Virus record (IMG/VR): IMGVR_UViG_3300048672_000260
Location: 1-27,263 of that record
Reading direction: 5' to 3' (one strand)
DNA length: 27,263 nt
From: a virus
Within the stretch, counting starts at the first letter, position 1, and every line of letters begins with the position of its first letter. Below the pieces are notes generated by a model that saw nothing but the letters and a program-made list of their open reading frames with translations, was not told the origin of the DNA and did no database searches. This document shows, one piece after another, positions 19,321 through 27,263 of this stretch. Position numbers and translations under genes: made by a program.

Positions 19321-20286
19321 ATGACCACTCCCGCAACGGAAGTCACACAGGAAGCCCCTGTATCCCCGGAATCACGGCTAGAGGAAATTTTCAGTAGAGG
19401 CGATAAAAAGCCTGAGACTGAAGCCAAACCTGAACCGGAAACGCAAGAAACCGAAAGCGAAGATGCCGCAGAGGAAGAGGCTGCCAGTGATGGCGAGGCT
19501 GAAACCAAAGCAGAGGACACGCCAGAGGATGACGGCGAAGAAGTGGAGTTTGACGGTGAACTGTACAAGCTGCCCAAGAAGCTGAAGGAAGCTGTACTGC
19601 GCCAGAAGGACTACACCCAAAAGACGCAAGAGGTAGCGGAAATTCGCAAGCGTGTTGAGATGCGCGAACAGTATCTTGAACAGGCTGAGAAAATCCAGAC
19701 CGTAGCGTTTGAAAAGGCCGCAGAAATGAAGGCCTTGGATAATCAGATAGCGCAGTATCTGCAAGTTGACTGGAATGCACTAGCTGACCAAAACCCGACT
19801 GAGTTTTTGAAACTTGACCGGCAATATCGACAGCTTGTCGAAGTGCGCGGACAAAAGCTCGGGGAAATTCAGACCATTGCCCAAGAGCGCCAGACGCTGG
19901 AGAGCCAGACCCGTGAGCGACAAATCGCAGAAGGTCAAAAGGAACTCAAGCGCCGCCTTCCAAAGCTGGATGCATCCATGCTAGGGAAGATCAAGGAAAC
20001 GGCCTCTGGCACATACGGATTCACGGCCACAGAGCTAGGCAACATCTACGACCCGCGCGTGGTGCATGTGCTGCACGACGCTGCAAAGTGGCGAGAGTTG
20101 CAAGCAGGCAAACCGGCCATTGCCAAAAAAGTGACTGAGGCGAAGCCAATCCAAGCTACGTCTCGCAACGCATCAAACAACCAGGCCACAGCCGCAATTG
20201 ACCAAGCTAAATCAAGGCTTGCAAAGACCGGCAAAACAAGCGACGCAGAAGCGTACCTTGAGCGCCTATTTTCACGAAAGAAGTAA
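19321..20286 (+). CDS. capsid scaffolding protein
   Basis: A 321-residue protein. Residues about 25-75 are strongly acidic and disordered (Glu/Asp/Ala-rich). FDGELYKLPKKLKEAVLRQK begins a folded helical part, followed by a long coiled coil to about residue 210 (MREQYLEQAEKIQTVAFEKA). The C-terminus is basic. Scaffolds directly preceding the major capsid gene have this make-up: they direct shell assembly and leave before or during packaging. The ends carry matching motifs (LEEIFSRG near residue 20 and LERLFSRKK at the C-terminus). Confidence 0.85.
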   Translation: MTTPATEVTQEAPVSPESRLEEIFSRGDKKPETEAKPEPETQETESEDAAEEEAASDGEAETKAEDTPEDDGEEVEFDGELYKLPKKLKEAVLRQKDYTQKTQEVAEIRKRVEMREQYLEQAEKIQTVAFEKAAEMKALDNQIAQYLQVDWNALADQNPTEFLKLDRQYRQLVEVRGQKLGEIQTIAQERQTLESQTRERQIAEGQKELKRRLPKLDASMLGKIKETASGTYGFTATELGNIYDPRVVHVLHDAAKWRELQAGKPAIAKKVTEAKPIQATSRNASNNQATAAIDQAKSRLAKTGKTSDAEAYLERLFSRKK

Positions 20287-20289
20287 ATC

Positions 20290-21261
20290 ATGGCCCAAGT
20301 ATCTGGAACCACTGACACGCTCGATATCGTTGGCATTGCTGAAGATATCGAAGACGCAATTTTCTCGATCAGCCCCGAGGAAACCCCTCTGCTGACCATG
20401 GCGAAGCGCAAGACCGCCTCCAACACTCTGCACCAGTGGCAGACTGACGCGCTGGCTGCTGCTGCGGCTAACCGTCAAGTTGAAGGTGATGACGCAAGCT
20501 TCACCACGGCTACCCCTACTACTCTGCTGTCCAACTACTCGCAAATCGCACGCAAGACGCTTATCCTGTCTGGCACTGCTGATAGCGTGCGTTTGTATGG
20601 CCGCGCAAAGGAAATGGCCCGTCTGACGACCAAGTACGGCAAGGAACTCAAGCGCGACATCGAATACGCGCTGGTTCGCAACCAAGCATCTTCCGCTGGT
20701 GGTAACACTACGGCGCGTAGCTCTGCAGGCCTTGAGTCGATGATTAGCGGTAACCGCATCCTGTCAACCTCGTCCAGCACTGGCACCACTCCCGGCTATT
20801 CTGGTGGTGTGTGGGCGGCTCCGACTGACGGTACGGCTACTTCAACTTTGGCTGAAACCGACCTGTTCAATGGCCTTCAGGCTGCTTGGACTGACGGTGG
20901 CGACCCGAGCGTCATCATGACCAACACGACCCAGAAGCGCTATATGGCGGCTTTTGGTGGTGCTAGCAAGTTTGCGGGTACTTATGTTCCCAACGCTGGC
21001 AAAACCCAGTCGATGGTTGTTGGTGGTGTTGACCTGTACATCAGCGACTTCGGCGAGCACAAAATCACGCTGAACCGTCACATGCGTGCATCGACCGTGT
21101 TCTGTCTTGACCCTGAATACGTGTCTGTTGCATTCTTGCGCGGCATTCAGATGACTGACCTTGCGAAGACTGGCGATGCCAACAAGAAAATGATGTTGGC
21201 TGAGTTCACGTTGGTGTGTGACAACCCCGACGCGCACGCGAAGCTGCAAGACTTCGTTTAA
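20290..21261 (+). CDS. major capsid protein (DUF5309/SU10 type)
   Basis: A 323-residue protein, three bases after the scaffold stop. An N-terminal arm (IVGIAEDIEDAIFSISPEET, PLLTMAKRKTA), LHQWQTDALA, then RQVEGDDASF and NYSQIARKTLILSGTADSVR are diagnostic of the DUF5309/SU10 major capsid family (HK97 fold). DLYISDFGEHKITLNRHM and PEYVSVAFLRGIQM form the P-domain and A-domain end. It forms the icosahedral shell. Codon use is biased to C-ending codons more than in neighbours, as expected for a highly expressed gene. Confidence 0.94.
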   Translation: MAQVSGTTDTLDIVGIAEDIEDAIFSISPEETPLLTMAKRKTASNTLHQWQTDALAAAAANRQVEGDDASFTTATPTTLLSNYSQIARKTLILSGTADSVRLYGRAKEMARLTTKYGKELKRDIEYALVRNQASSAGGNTTARSSAGLESMISGNRILSTSSSTGTTPGYSGGVWAAPTDGTATSTLAETDLFNGLQAAWTDGGDPSVIMTNTTQKRYMAAFGGASKFAGTYVPNAGKTQSMVVGGVDLYISDFGEHKITLNRHMRASTVFCLDPEYVSVAFLRGIQMTDLAKTGDANKKMMLAEFTLVCDNPDAHAKLQDFV

Positions 21262-21270
21262 CCCTTGAGA

Positions 21271-21299
21271 GTCTAGGGGGGAAACCTCCTAGACCTTTT
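21271..21299 (+). terminator. hairpin terminator after capsid gene
   Basis: GTCTAGGGGG (21271-21280) pairs with CCTCCTAGAC (21285-21294) through ten base pairs with one G-U, closing a GAAA tetraloop. A CTTTTA tract follows at 21296-21300. The T-run is short, so termination may be partial. It would limit expression of the downstream cassette relative to capsid, or protect the capsid mRNA 3' end. Confidence 0.7.
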
Positions 21300-21303
21300 A
21301 CCA

Positions 21304-21621
21304 ATGCGTGAAATACTCTCTAATACTGCTGGCGTCATCACTACGATGGAAGTGGACGAAATAACCAATAAAATGGTTATCAAGAAGCATCAAGATATTG
21401 AAGCCAATATTGAGATGACAAACCGGCTGAGAAACAACGATGAATACACCCGCAACGGGATTAAAAAAGGCTGGCTACACGCTGCCCACATCCCTGAGGT
21501 TGTCATTGTTGAATTGCTGCAAAACGGCATTAATGTGTTTCATGCATCGGCAAAAGAAATAGTTGCAGGATTGAAAAAGATTGGCAAAGACAACTTGCTT
21601 ACCACTCGTGCCCGTATCTGA
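21304..21621 (+). CDS. hypothetical phage protein (DDYTRxGIKKGW-type)
   Basis: A 105-residue protein. A middle segment NNDEYTRNGIKKGWLHAAHI followed by PEVVIVELLQNGINVF is typical of short proteins encoded downstream of capsid genes in this phage group, though their function is unknown. N-terminal strands (GVITTMEVDEITNKMVIKK) precede a helical C-terminus. It overlaps the next gene by about 14 bases. The start at 21304 lies just after the terminator hairpin and lacks a strong ribosome site. Confidence 0.75.
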   Translation: MREILSNTAGVITTMEVDEITNKMVIKKHQDIEANIEMTNRLRNNDEYTRNGIKKGWLHAAHIPEVVIVELLQNGINVFHASAKEIVAGLKKIGKDNLLTTRARI

Positions 21622-22939
21622 AGTTGCAAGGGCTCATGCCCTTATAGACGATGACCCGGACGCGGCATACGGTATCTGTAACGAGGTTTTATCTGACAAC
21701 CCGGATGACCCTCTAGCCCTGTTTGTGATTGGCACGGTACTGGCAAGGTCAGCACGGCATGGGATCGCTTTGCCAGTGTTTGAACGTGTTGCCAGGATAG
21801 TACCAGGCAAGCCGCAAGCATGGAACAACATTGGCATGTGCTACGCGGAATGCCACGATTACGGCAAAGCACGCGAAGCATTCATGAGGGCTGAGAAGCT
21901 ACAAGCGACGGCTACGCATAAGGCCAATATTGCCCTGACATGGCTGAATGATGGCGACTACAAAAAGGCCATTGAATGGTGCAAAAAGGCCATGGAGTCA
22001 GAGCCTGAGCATAACGGCGCATGGACTACATTCGGCTTCGCCTCGCTGGCTGTCGGCGATTGGGCGAACGGCTGGAAAGGCTTTAGCCGGTGCTTAGGTG
22101 GTAAGTTCCGAAAGGAAGTACACCATCAAGACGCACCTAGATGGACTGGTGAAAAAGGCCAGACTGTTTGCGTGTATGGGGAACAAGGCATAGGCGATGA
22201 AATCATGTACGCCTCATGCTTTGATGATGTGATACGCGATAGCAAGCAGGTCGTGATTGAATGCGATAACAGGCTTGAAGGCTTGTTTCGGAGGTCATTC
22301 CCTGATGCGCTGGTTTACGGAACACGGCGGCTTGATGCGCCTTGGGTTGATTCTGTCAAACTGGATGCGAACTGCGCCGCTGGTGAACTTCCGAGGTTCT
22401 ACAGGCCAGATCGCAAAGACTGCCCACAAACGCCATATTTGAAGGCTGACCCTGAGCGCAGGCTGCAATGGCGTGCATTGTTTGATTCGTGGCCTAAAAA
22501 GCCTGTTATAGGGCTTTGCTGGACTGGTGGAAGGCAGAGTACACAGAGCAAGCGCCGGCATGTCGGGCTAGAGGCCATGCGGAGCCTGATTGAAAGCACA
22601 GACGCGCACTTTGTGAGCCTTCAGTACAAAGACCCGACAGCGGAGATTGAAGCGAGCGGACTGCCTGTTAAGCACTTCGCCCGTGCTGCACAGTCTCCAG
22701 ACTTTGATGACACTGCGGCGCTGGTGGCTGAGTGCGATATTGTGATTGGTATCCATACCACGGTTCACCACTTGGCCGGGGCTTTAGGGGTTCCATCAAT
22801 CATCCTGGTTCCAGACCGGCCGATGTGGAATTACGCCACGGGTGATAGCCTGCCATGGTACGGAAAACAAAAGTATCACAGGCAGCGTGCAAATGAATCA
22901 TGGGCCGATTGTGTAAAGCGGATCCAATGGACAAGCTGA
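21608..22939 (+). CDS. TPR protein with GT-B glycosyltransferase-like domain
   Basis: About 443 residues; the start is uncertain (GTG 21608 chosen, TTG 21581 possible; no ATG). Residues about 10-170 hold tetratricopeptide-type repeats (AWNNIGMCYAECHDYGKARE, KKAIEWCKKAMESEPEHNGA). The rest resembles GT9/GT41-like glycosyltransferases: VYGEQGIGDEIMYASCF, IGLCWTGGRQSTQSKRRHVG and CDIVIGIHTTVHHLAGALGV, which are typical heptosyltransferase-style donor-site motifs. It probably transfers a sugar to a protein or glycan. It sits between capsid and adaptor genes with two other sugar-type enzymes. Confidence 0.82.
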   Translation: MPVSEVARAHALIDDDPDAAYGICNEVLSDNPDDPLALFVIGTVLARSARHGIALPVFERVARIVPGKPQAWNNIGMCYAECHDYGKAREAFMRAEKLQATATHKANIALTWLNDGDYKKAIEWCKKAMESEPEHNGAWTTFGFASLAVGDWANGWKGFSRCLGGKFRKEVHHQDAPRWTGEKGQTVCVYGEQGIGDEIMYASCFDDVIRDSKQVVIECDNRLEGLFRRSFPDALVYGTRRLDAPWVDSVKLDANCAAGELPRFYRPDRKDCPQTPYLKADPERRLQWRALFDSWPKKPVIGLCWTGGRQSTQSKRRHVGLEAMRSLIESTDAHFVSLQYKDPTAEIEASGLPVKHFARAAQSPDFDDTAALVAECDIVIGIHTTVHHLAGALGVPSIILVPDRPMWNYATGDSLPWYGKQKYHRQRANESWADCVKRIQWTS

Positions 22940-23616
22940 AAATCTACACCGGGTACGACAAGCGCGAAGCTGTCGGTTATCACACATTCTGCGCAAGCGT
23001 GATTGAACGGGCTACGAAGCCGGTTAGTTTCACACCCCTTCACATTGATACGCTGAATTTTTACAAAGGAGGTGAGCGTGATGGTACGAACGCTTTCGCC
23101 TTCAGCCGGTTCCTGATTCCATACATGGAACGGTATAACGGCTGGGCGTTGTTTGTTGATGGTGCGGACATGATTTGCCGGACTGATATCACGACCATCA
23201 TGGATGAGGTGGACTTGTACAACGCGGTAAGCGTGGTCAAAAACGTGTACGAATCCAAACACCCGAGGAAGTATGTCGGAACGCTTATGGAGGCTGAAAA
23301 CAGGCCCTATGAGCGTAAGAACTGGTCTAGTGTTATGGTGATTAACTGCGCACACTTTGCATGGCGCTCGATTACACCTGACACGGTAGCGACGATGAGA
23401 GGGCTAGACCTTCACCAGTTCAGGTTTATTCCTGACCAGAGAATCGGCAGTTTGTCACCAGAGTGGAACTGGCTGGCAGACGAATACGGGCCTAATGACA
23501 ATGCCAAAATCGTACATTGGACAGCAGGAATCCCCGGCTTTCCACACTACAAAGATGCTCCCATGTCAGAGGTATGGCGAGCAGAGCACGCAAGGGCAAA
23601 CCATGCTACTGAGTGA
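22927..23616 (+). CDS. GT-A (GT8-like) glycosyltransferase
   Basis: A 229-residue protein from ATG 22927, overlapping the upstream gene by 13 bases. KIYTGYDKREAVGYHTFCAS resembles the N-terminus of GT8-like enzymes. FVDGADMICRTDI (Asp78 and Asp81) gives the metal-binding Asp-x-x-Asp variant of DxD, and KIVHWTAGIPGFPHYKD matches the C-terminal H-x-x-G-x-x-P feature. It would use a nucleotide sugar with Mn2+. Acceptor unknown; from position, the virion or host surface glycans. Confidence 0.8.
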   Translation: MDKLKIYTGYDKREAVGYHTFCASVIERATKPVSFTPLHIDTLNFYKGGERDGTNAFAFSRFLIPYMERYNGWALFVDGADMICRTDITTIMDEVDLYNAVSVVKNVYESKHPRKYVGTLMEAENRPYERKNWSSVMVINCAHFAWRSITPDTVATMRGLDLHQFRFIPDQRIGSLSPEWNWLADEYGPNDNAKIVHWTAGIPGFPHYKDAPMSEVWRAEHARANHATE

Positions 23617-24118
23617 GCCTTACCGGGAGATGCAGGCGGCGCTACATGCAAAAGGGAACTATGGCACGGCTAGCCTGTCATTTGGCAAGCTGGTGAGCAA
23701 AGTAGTCAACGACATGGACGCTAAAACGCTGCTGGACTACGGCTGCGGCTCCATGTGCAACCTTGCGAAAGTGCTGGAGCCTGACCACGATTTAGAGTAT
23801 GCGGGATATGACCCTGCTGTACCTGAATATGCATCATTGGCTGAACCGGCTGAGCTTGTGGTGTGTATTGATGTGCTGGAGCATATCGAGCCGGAATTCC
23901 TGGACGCTGTGCTGGACGACCTAAAGCGCTGCACATTGAAGGCTGGGTTCTTTTCAATCCATACCGGGCCAGCGGTCAAGGTTCTGCCTGATGGCCGTAA
24001 TGCCCATTTGATTCAACAGCCTCCTAAGTGGTGGCTTGAGAAACTGTTTCAACGATTCGAGGTAGCCACAATGCAAAAGACGAATAACGGATTCTGGGTG
24101 GTGGTGTATGTCGATTAG
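23603..24118 (+). CDS. SAM-dependent methyltransferase (class I)
   Basis: A 171-residue protein from ATG 23603. TLLDYGCGSMCNLAKVL (motif I), YAGYDPAVPEYA (the Asp70 acidic loop) and LVVCIDVLEHIEPEFLDAVL (motif IV region) are clear. FSIHTGPAV and WWLEKLFQRFEV close the fold. This is the methyltransferase-11/23 type often found in sugar pathways, here overlapping the glycosyltransferase by 14 bases. It is probably an O- or N-methylation of a sugar or of the same acceptor. It overlaps the adaptor gene by 11 bases. Confidence 0.85.
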   Translation: MLLSEPYREMQAALHAKGNYGTASLSFGKLVSKVVNDMDAKTLLDYGCGSMCNLAKVLEPDHDLEYAGYDPAVPEYASLAEPAELVVCIDVLEHIEPEFLDAVLDDLKRCTLKAGFFSIHTGPAVKVLPDGRNAHLIQQPPKWWLEKLFQRFEVATMQKTNNGFWVVVYVD

Positions 24119-24716
24119 CACATATGGTGGTTTGAAAACATCGGTTGCCGCGTGGCTTGACCGCTCAGACCTTACATCCATCATCCCTGACCTGATTTAT
24201 CTAGGTCAAACACGCATCTGGCAAGACTTGGCTGGTAAGGGCGGTGTGGGTGCGTTGGAATCCAGCGTTACCAGTACGACAAGCGGCACCATCACGCTAC
24301 CGTCTGATTTTGCCTCTGTACGGGCTTTGTACGTCACCCTTGTGGGTAAAGACGTACCCATGCGCCCAATGTCCACAGAGGGCTATCAAAGCACGTCCAG
24401 TCTGCCGGATAGCTATTACCTGACCGGCACCACTGCGGTGCTGTCACCGGCACCTGATGCCACGTATTCCTACCGTCTGATGTACTACAAGACGCTGGCC
24501 GCATTCTCTGCTGATGCGGATTACGACACGATCCTTACCAAAGCCCCCCATCTGTACCTTTACGCAACCCTGCTTGAGGCAGAGCCGTACCTGAAAAATG
24601 ATAACCGCGTGCAGGTGTGGAATGCCATGTACACAGAGCGCTTGAATGCATTTGTTGCGGCTGACAGGCACCGCTTTGGCCCTATGACAATCCGAGCCGA
24701 TAGGGTAGGCGGATGA
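24108..24716 (+). CDS. head-tail adaptor protein (SU10-adaptor-like)
   Basis: A 202-residue protein. TYGGLKTSVAAWLDRSDLTS and IPDLIYLGQTRIWQDL begin the typical helical adaptor. TTSGTITLPSDFASVRALYV, YYLTGTTAVLSP and YSYRLMYYKTLAAFSADADY complete the pattern, with LYLYATLLEAEPYLKNDNRV near the end. These phage adaptor proteins bind under the portal and extend the neck in P22/SU10-like tails. Strongly conserved order with the hub gene that follows. Confidence 0.88.
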   Translation: MSISTYGGLKTSVAAWLDRSDLTSIIPDLIYLGQTRIWQDLAGKGGVGALESSVTSTTSGTITLPSDFASVRALYVTLVGKDVPMRPMSTEGYQSTSSLPDSYYLTGTTAVLSPAPDATYSYRLMYYKTLAAFSADADYDTILTKAPHLYLYATLLEAEPYLKNDNRVQVWNAMYTERLNAFVAADRHRFGPMTIRADRVGG

Positions 24717-26164
24717 GCCCGTTACTAGGTTTTACGCCAGACGTAGACGCTACTACGCCGGGAGTTATAACGGACTGCACCATGTTCATCCCGTATGAGA
24801 ACGGGATGTGCGGTGCCCCGGCTCCGACAACGCCAGGGAGTACTCCAGCATTGGCCGCAGAGTGCCGTAACGCTGCCGTATTGACCAACCTGAGCGACAC
24901 GCGCAGGGTGTTTGCTGGTACACAAACCAAGATGTATGAACTGACCGGAGGGGCTTGGTCAGACATATCAAGAGCGGGAAACTACGCTGGCGGTACTGAA
25001 ACACGGTGGTCATTCGCGCAGTTCGGTAATTCGGCTTTGTGTTCTAACAAGGTAGAGGCGATTAACCGATCAACTGGCGCGGCATTCGCCGATATCGCAA
25101 CGGCACCGAAAGCAAAAATCATCTTCAGCGTGGGCGCATTTGTGATGGCGCTGAATGTTGATGATGGTACTGACAAGCCAGACGGCTGGCATTGCTGTGC
25201 GGCTTTTGATGAGACAGATTGGACGGCTGCGGTATCCACTCAAGCCACTAAGGGCCGGTTGGTATCAACGCCAGGGGCGATTGTTTCAGGCGGTAGGATG
25301 GGTGAATATGCCATTGCCTACAAGGAACGCGCCATTTACGTGGGCCAGTATGTAGGTGCGCCGGCTGTGTGGGACTGGGTACAAGTTCCAGGTGGGGATG
25401 CTGGATGTATCGGGCAAGATGCGTGGTGTGACGTTAACGGCGCACACTTCATTGTCGGACAGGATAACTTTTGGTCATTCGACGGAACCAGGCCACAGCC
25501 CGTAGGCGATAACCAGATTCGGCAATGGTTCTTCAATAACTCTGATTCGACCTACCGCTACAAAACAAAGTGCATCTATGACCGACAGAATAACCGTGTG
25601 TGGGTTTTCTTTGCCGGGATCGGTTCTACCACTTGCGATAAGTGCATTGTTTACCATGTGGTCACAAAGCAATGGGGCAAGGCTGACCAGTCTATCGAAG
25701 CTGTATTGAACTATGTAGCCTCTGGTGTGACGATTGATGGGCTAGCGTCGATTAGCTCCACGATTGATGGCCTACCTGATATCCCATTCGATTCGCAATA
25801 CTGGCAAGCCGGTGGACGTGCGTTGTCTACGTTCAACACTTCGCATCAATTGCAACTCCAGACCGGAACTAGTGCGTCTAGCGGCTTCACCACGGGCGAT
25901 ACTGGTGATGATGAAGGGGTTAGCACGGTACAGGGTGCAAGGCTGCGCTATGCGGCTGGATACGCGCCAGTAAGTGCAACTGCGACTGGCTATTACAAAA
26001 TGAACGAGGGCGACAGCCTGACAACCGGGAATAGCGGGGCTATGGCAAATGGAAAGTTTGACATGCGCCAGACGGGACGTTTTCACCGGCAATCGTTTTC
26101 ATTTACTGGAGATGTGCGGGTGACTGGCATATCCCTAAGAGTTGTTCCGACAGGTGCGCGGTGA
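24713..26164 (+). CDS. tail hub / packaged-DNA stabilization protein (P22 gp10-like)
   Basis: A 483-residue protein, almost all beta, with repeated strand pairs and Gly/Asp turns (DTRRVFAGTQTKMYELTGGA, SFAQFGNSALCSNKVEAINR, YKERAIYVGQYVGAPAVWDW, GQDNFWSFDGTRP). This is the beta-propeller-like hub that plugs the portal-adaptor channel in P22-type tails. The C-terminal part (residues about 370-483) has Ser/Thr/Gly repeats and RHFRQSFSFTGD-like strands (actual RFHRQSFSFTGD). It overlaps both neighbours by 4 bases. Confidence 0.8.
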   Translation: MSPLLGFTPDVDATTPGVITDCTMFIPYENGMCGAPAPTTPGSTPALAAECRNAAVLTNLSDTRRVFAGTQTKMYELTGGAWSDISRAGNYAGGTETRWSFAQFGNSALCSNKVEAINRSTGAAFADIATAPKAKIIFSVGAFVMALNVDDGTDKPDGWHCCAAFDETDWTAAVSTQATKGRLVSTPGAIVSGGRMGEYAIAYKERAIYVGQYVGAPAVWDWVQVPGGDAGCIGQDAWCDVNGAHFIVGQDNFWSFDGTRPQPVGDNQIRQWFFNNSDSTYRYKTKCIYDRQNNRVWVFFAGIGSTTCDKCIVYHVVTKQWGKADQSIEAVLNYVASGVTIDGLASISSTIDGLPDIPFDSQYWQAGGRALSTFNTSHQLQLQTGTSASSGFTTGDTGDDEGVSTVQGARLRYAAGYAPVSATATGYYKMNEGDSLTTGNSGAMANGKFDMRQTGRFHRQSFSFTGDVRVTGISLRVVPTGAR

Positions 26165-26454
26165 AACTGAACACAACGCCACGGCTGAACACGCAGGATG
26201 TTGACCTAGTGCGTGAGCTGAGAAACCACGCCTATCAGGTCAACCTGCTTTCAACCGGAAAGATTGAAGCGACAGACAACGCATACACAGCGGCACCGAC
26301 TACTGGGACATATGTGATAGGCGACATTGTGAAAAACAGCGCACCCGCAGAGGCTGGCGGCGCTGGATCGAAGTATGTCGTGATCGGGTGGATATGCACG
26401 GCGAGCGGAACGCCTGGGACATGGCTTGCAATGAGAACTCTTACAGGAAACTAA
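26161..26454 (+). CDS. small tail-associated hypothetical protein (GTG start)
   Basis: A 97-residue protein with GTG start 26161 overlapping the hub TGA. VDLVRELRNHAYQVNLLSTG begins with a helix, then AYTAAPTTGTYVIGDIVKNS and KYVVIGWICTASGTPGTWLA form a small beta domain with the TGTYxxGDxVxNS...GWICTxxGTPGTW pattern often seen in tail-fibre and tailspike adaptor domains (G-W-x-C-x-x-x-G-T-P-G-T-W). It may link or cap the tail hub. Confidence 0.75.
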   Translation: MKLNTTPRLNTQDVDLVRELRNHAYQVNLLSTGKIEATDNAYTAAPTTGTYVIGDIVKNSAPAEAGGAGSKYVVIGWICTASGTPGTWLAMRTLTGN

Positions 26455-26457
26455 ACT

Positions 26458-27060
26458 ATGGACAACCTTTTTGGCTCTAATCCATTCCTCGGAAAAGACA
26501 ACCCTTACTTGCAGAACGTCATTGATTCAACGCTGGGTGACGTAACGCGCAACTACAACCTGGCCGTGAAGCCTCAGACTGAATCTGCAATGGTGCGCTC
26601 GGGTTCTTTTGGGAACTCTGGCTTACAGCAGATGCAAGGCGAACAACAACGGCAACTGGCACAGACACTTGGGAACACGGCATCGAATCTGCGTGCTAAC
26701 GACTACAACCAACAGCAACAGATGTACCAATGGGATCAAGGCTTCAACAAGAACATCTACGACACGACTTTCGGCCAGAATCAGCAGAACCTTCAAAGCC
26801 TGTTAGGCCTGTTTAACGCTGGCTCCGGGTTCAATTCTCAGGACATCAATAACGCCACGGCTGTGCAGAATACGCCATTCAACTATTTCAACCAATTCTC
26901 CAATGTTGCAAACGGCATTGGTGGCCAAGGCGGTACGGCTAGTAGCACGATGACCGGCACGGGTTCGCCATTGCTCGGGGCTCTGGGTGGGTATCAACTC
27001 GGCGGCGCATTGGGCAAGAATCTCGGGTTTGGTGGCTGGACTAATAACCCCATCGGTTAA
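26458..27060 (+). CDS. Gln/Asn-rich probable ejection protein
   Basis: A 200-residue protein. NPFLGKDNPYLQNVIDSTLG, VRSGSFGNSGLQQMQGEQQR (helical, Gln-rich), then YNQQQQMYQWDQGF, with a Gly-rich C-terminal end (SPLLGALGGYQLGGALGKNL) that may insert in membranes. Proteins with this NPYLxxxIDxTxxD...RSGSFGNSGLQ pattern are found just after the tail hub and are usually treated as internal or ejection proteins, a role supported by position rather than biochemistry. The next gene starts with a similar Gly-rich motif. Confidence 0.7.
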   Translation: MDNLFGSNPFLGKDNPYLQNVIDSTLGDVTRNYNLAVKPQTESAMVRSGSFGNSGLQQMQGEQQRQLAQTLGNTASNLRANDYNQQQQMYQWDQGFNKNIYDTTFGQNQQNLQSLLGLFNAGSGFNSQDINNATAVQNTPFNYFNQFSNVANGIGGQGGTASSTMTGTGSPLLGALGGYQLGGALGKNLGFGGWTNNPIG

Positions 27061-27070
27061 GGAGAAATAC

Positions 27071-27263
27071 ATGGAACCGACAACGATGCTTCAATTGGGC
27101 GGCGCACTGCTTGGCGGCCTGTTTGGTGGCGATTCACAAGGCGGCACGCAGACATCAGAGAAAACCCCGTGGGGGCCTTCGCAAGACTGGCTAAAGCAGA
27201 ACATTCAGCAGGGCCAGAACCTGCAGAACTACTATCAGCAGAACCCATTTAGCCAAGCGCAAC
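27071..27263 (+). CDS. probable ejection/internal virion protein, partial
   Basis: Starts at ATG 27071 with GGAG six bases upstream and runs off the right edge (64 residues visible). An N-terminal Gly/Leu-rich stretch (MLQLGGALLGGLFGGDS) resembles the Gly-rich end of the previous protein, then TPWGPSQDWLKQNIQQG and Gln-rich helices (LQNYYQQNPFSQ). This start is typical of phage proteins thought to be ejected with DNA. It is probably a longer protein. Confidence 0.72.
   Translation, partial: MEPTTMLQLGGALLGGLFGGDSQGGTQTSEKTPWGPSQDWLKQNIQQGQNLQNYYQQNPFSQAQ

Overview
The window is a stretch of a tailed double-stranded DNA bacteriophage genome or prophage, not ordinary chromosome. It has very short, tightly packed genes with ATGA/GTGA start-stop overlaps. 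It carries lambdoid-type early functions (ERF annealase, NinB, YbcO-like nuclease, Q-like antiterminator, ash/Icd-like protein) and a full head-assembly block (terminase, portal, scaffold, SU10/DUF5309-type major capsid, adaptor, tail hub). The adaptor and gp10-like hub suggest a P22/Sf6/SU10-like short-tailed virus. The gene set points to a proteobacterial host, perhaps a betaproteobacterium; that is inference. No integrase, CI-like repressor, replicative helicase/primase or lysis gene is visible.

Layout. (1) 1-3085, minus strand: a leftward early operon of small unknown proteins, an ERF recombinase, a SpoVG-like protein with an SSB-type acidic tail, and, running off the left edge, a protein made of LGDxNx hexapeptide repeats. 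Two near-identical promoter/leader modules (870-944 and 3084-3160) drive parts of it. (2) 3226-7721, plus strand: a small C5-methyltransferase-like gene, then an AT-richer insert (about 4333-7389) with an IbrA/YbdN-like PAPS-reductase-family protein, an IbrB/YbdM-like ParB protein, a small protein homologous to the C-terminal module of the IbrA-like protein, and a PD-(D/E)XK nuclease, followed by a MazG-like pyrophosphohydrolase. (3) 7889-11471: a winged-helix regulator, a promoter plus C4-type antisense RNA/ash(icd) locus, then a run of small nuclease and recombination genes ending in a Q-like antiterminator. (4) 11472-12138: about 670 bp without a convincing gene, starting with a promoter with an extended -10 and containing many exact stem pairs, including two sets of mutually exclusive stems. 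This is the best candidate for an undescribed structured RNA here. (5) 12139-27263: the late operon. Its order is terminase small and large subunits, portal, several small structural proteins, a protein with twelve 21-residue TNANDT repeats, scaffold, capsid, terminator-like hairpin, a glycosyltransferase/glycosyltransferase/methyltransferase cassette, adaptor, tail hub, and Gln/Gly-rich probable ejection proteins.

How it fits together. The divergent early operons leave the 3086-3225 control region. The right arm reaches Q, which by analogy would let polymerase from the promoter at 11460-11487 read through the structured leader into the packaging and head genes. The PAPS-reductase/ParB set and the glycosyltransferase set look like accessory (moron) modules set into the early and late operons respectively.
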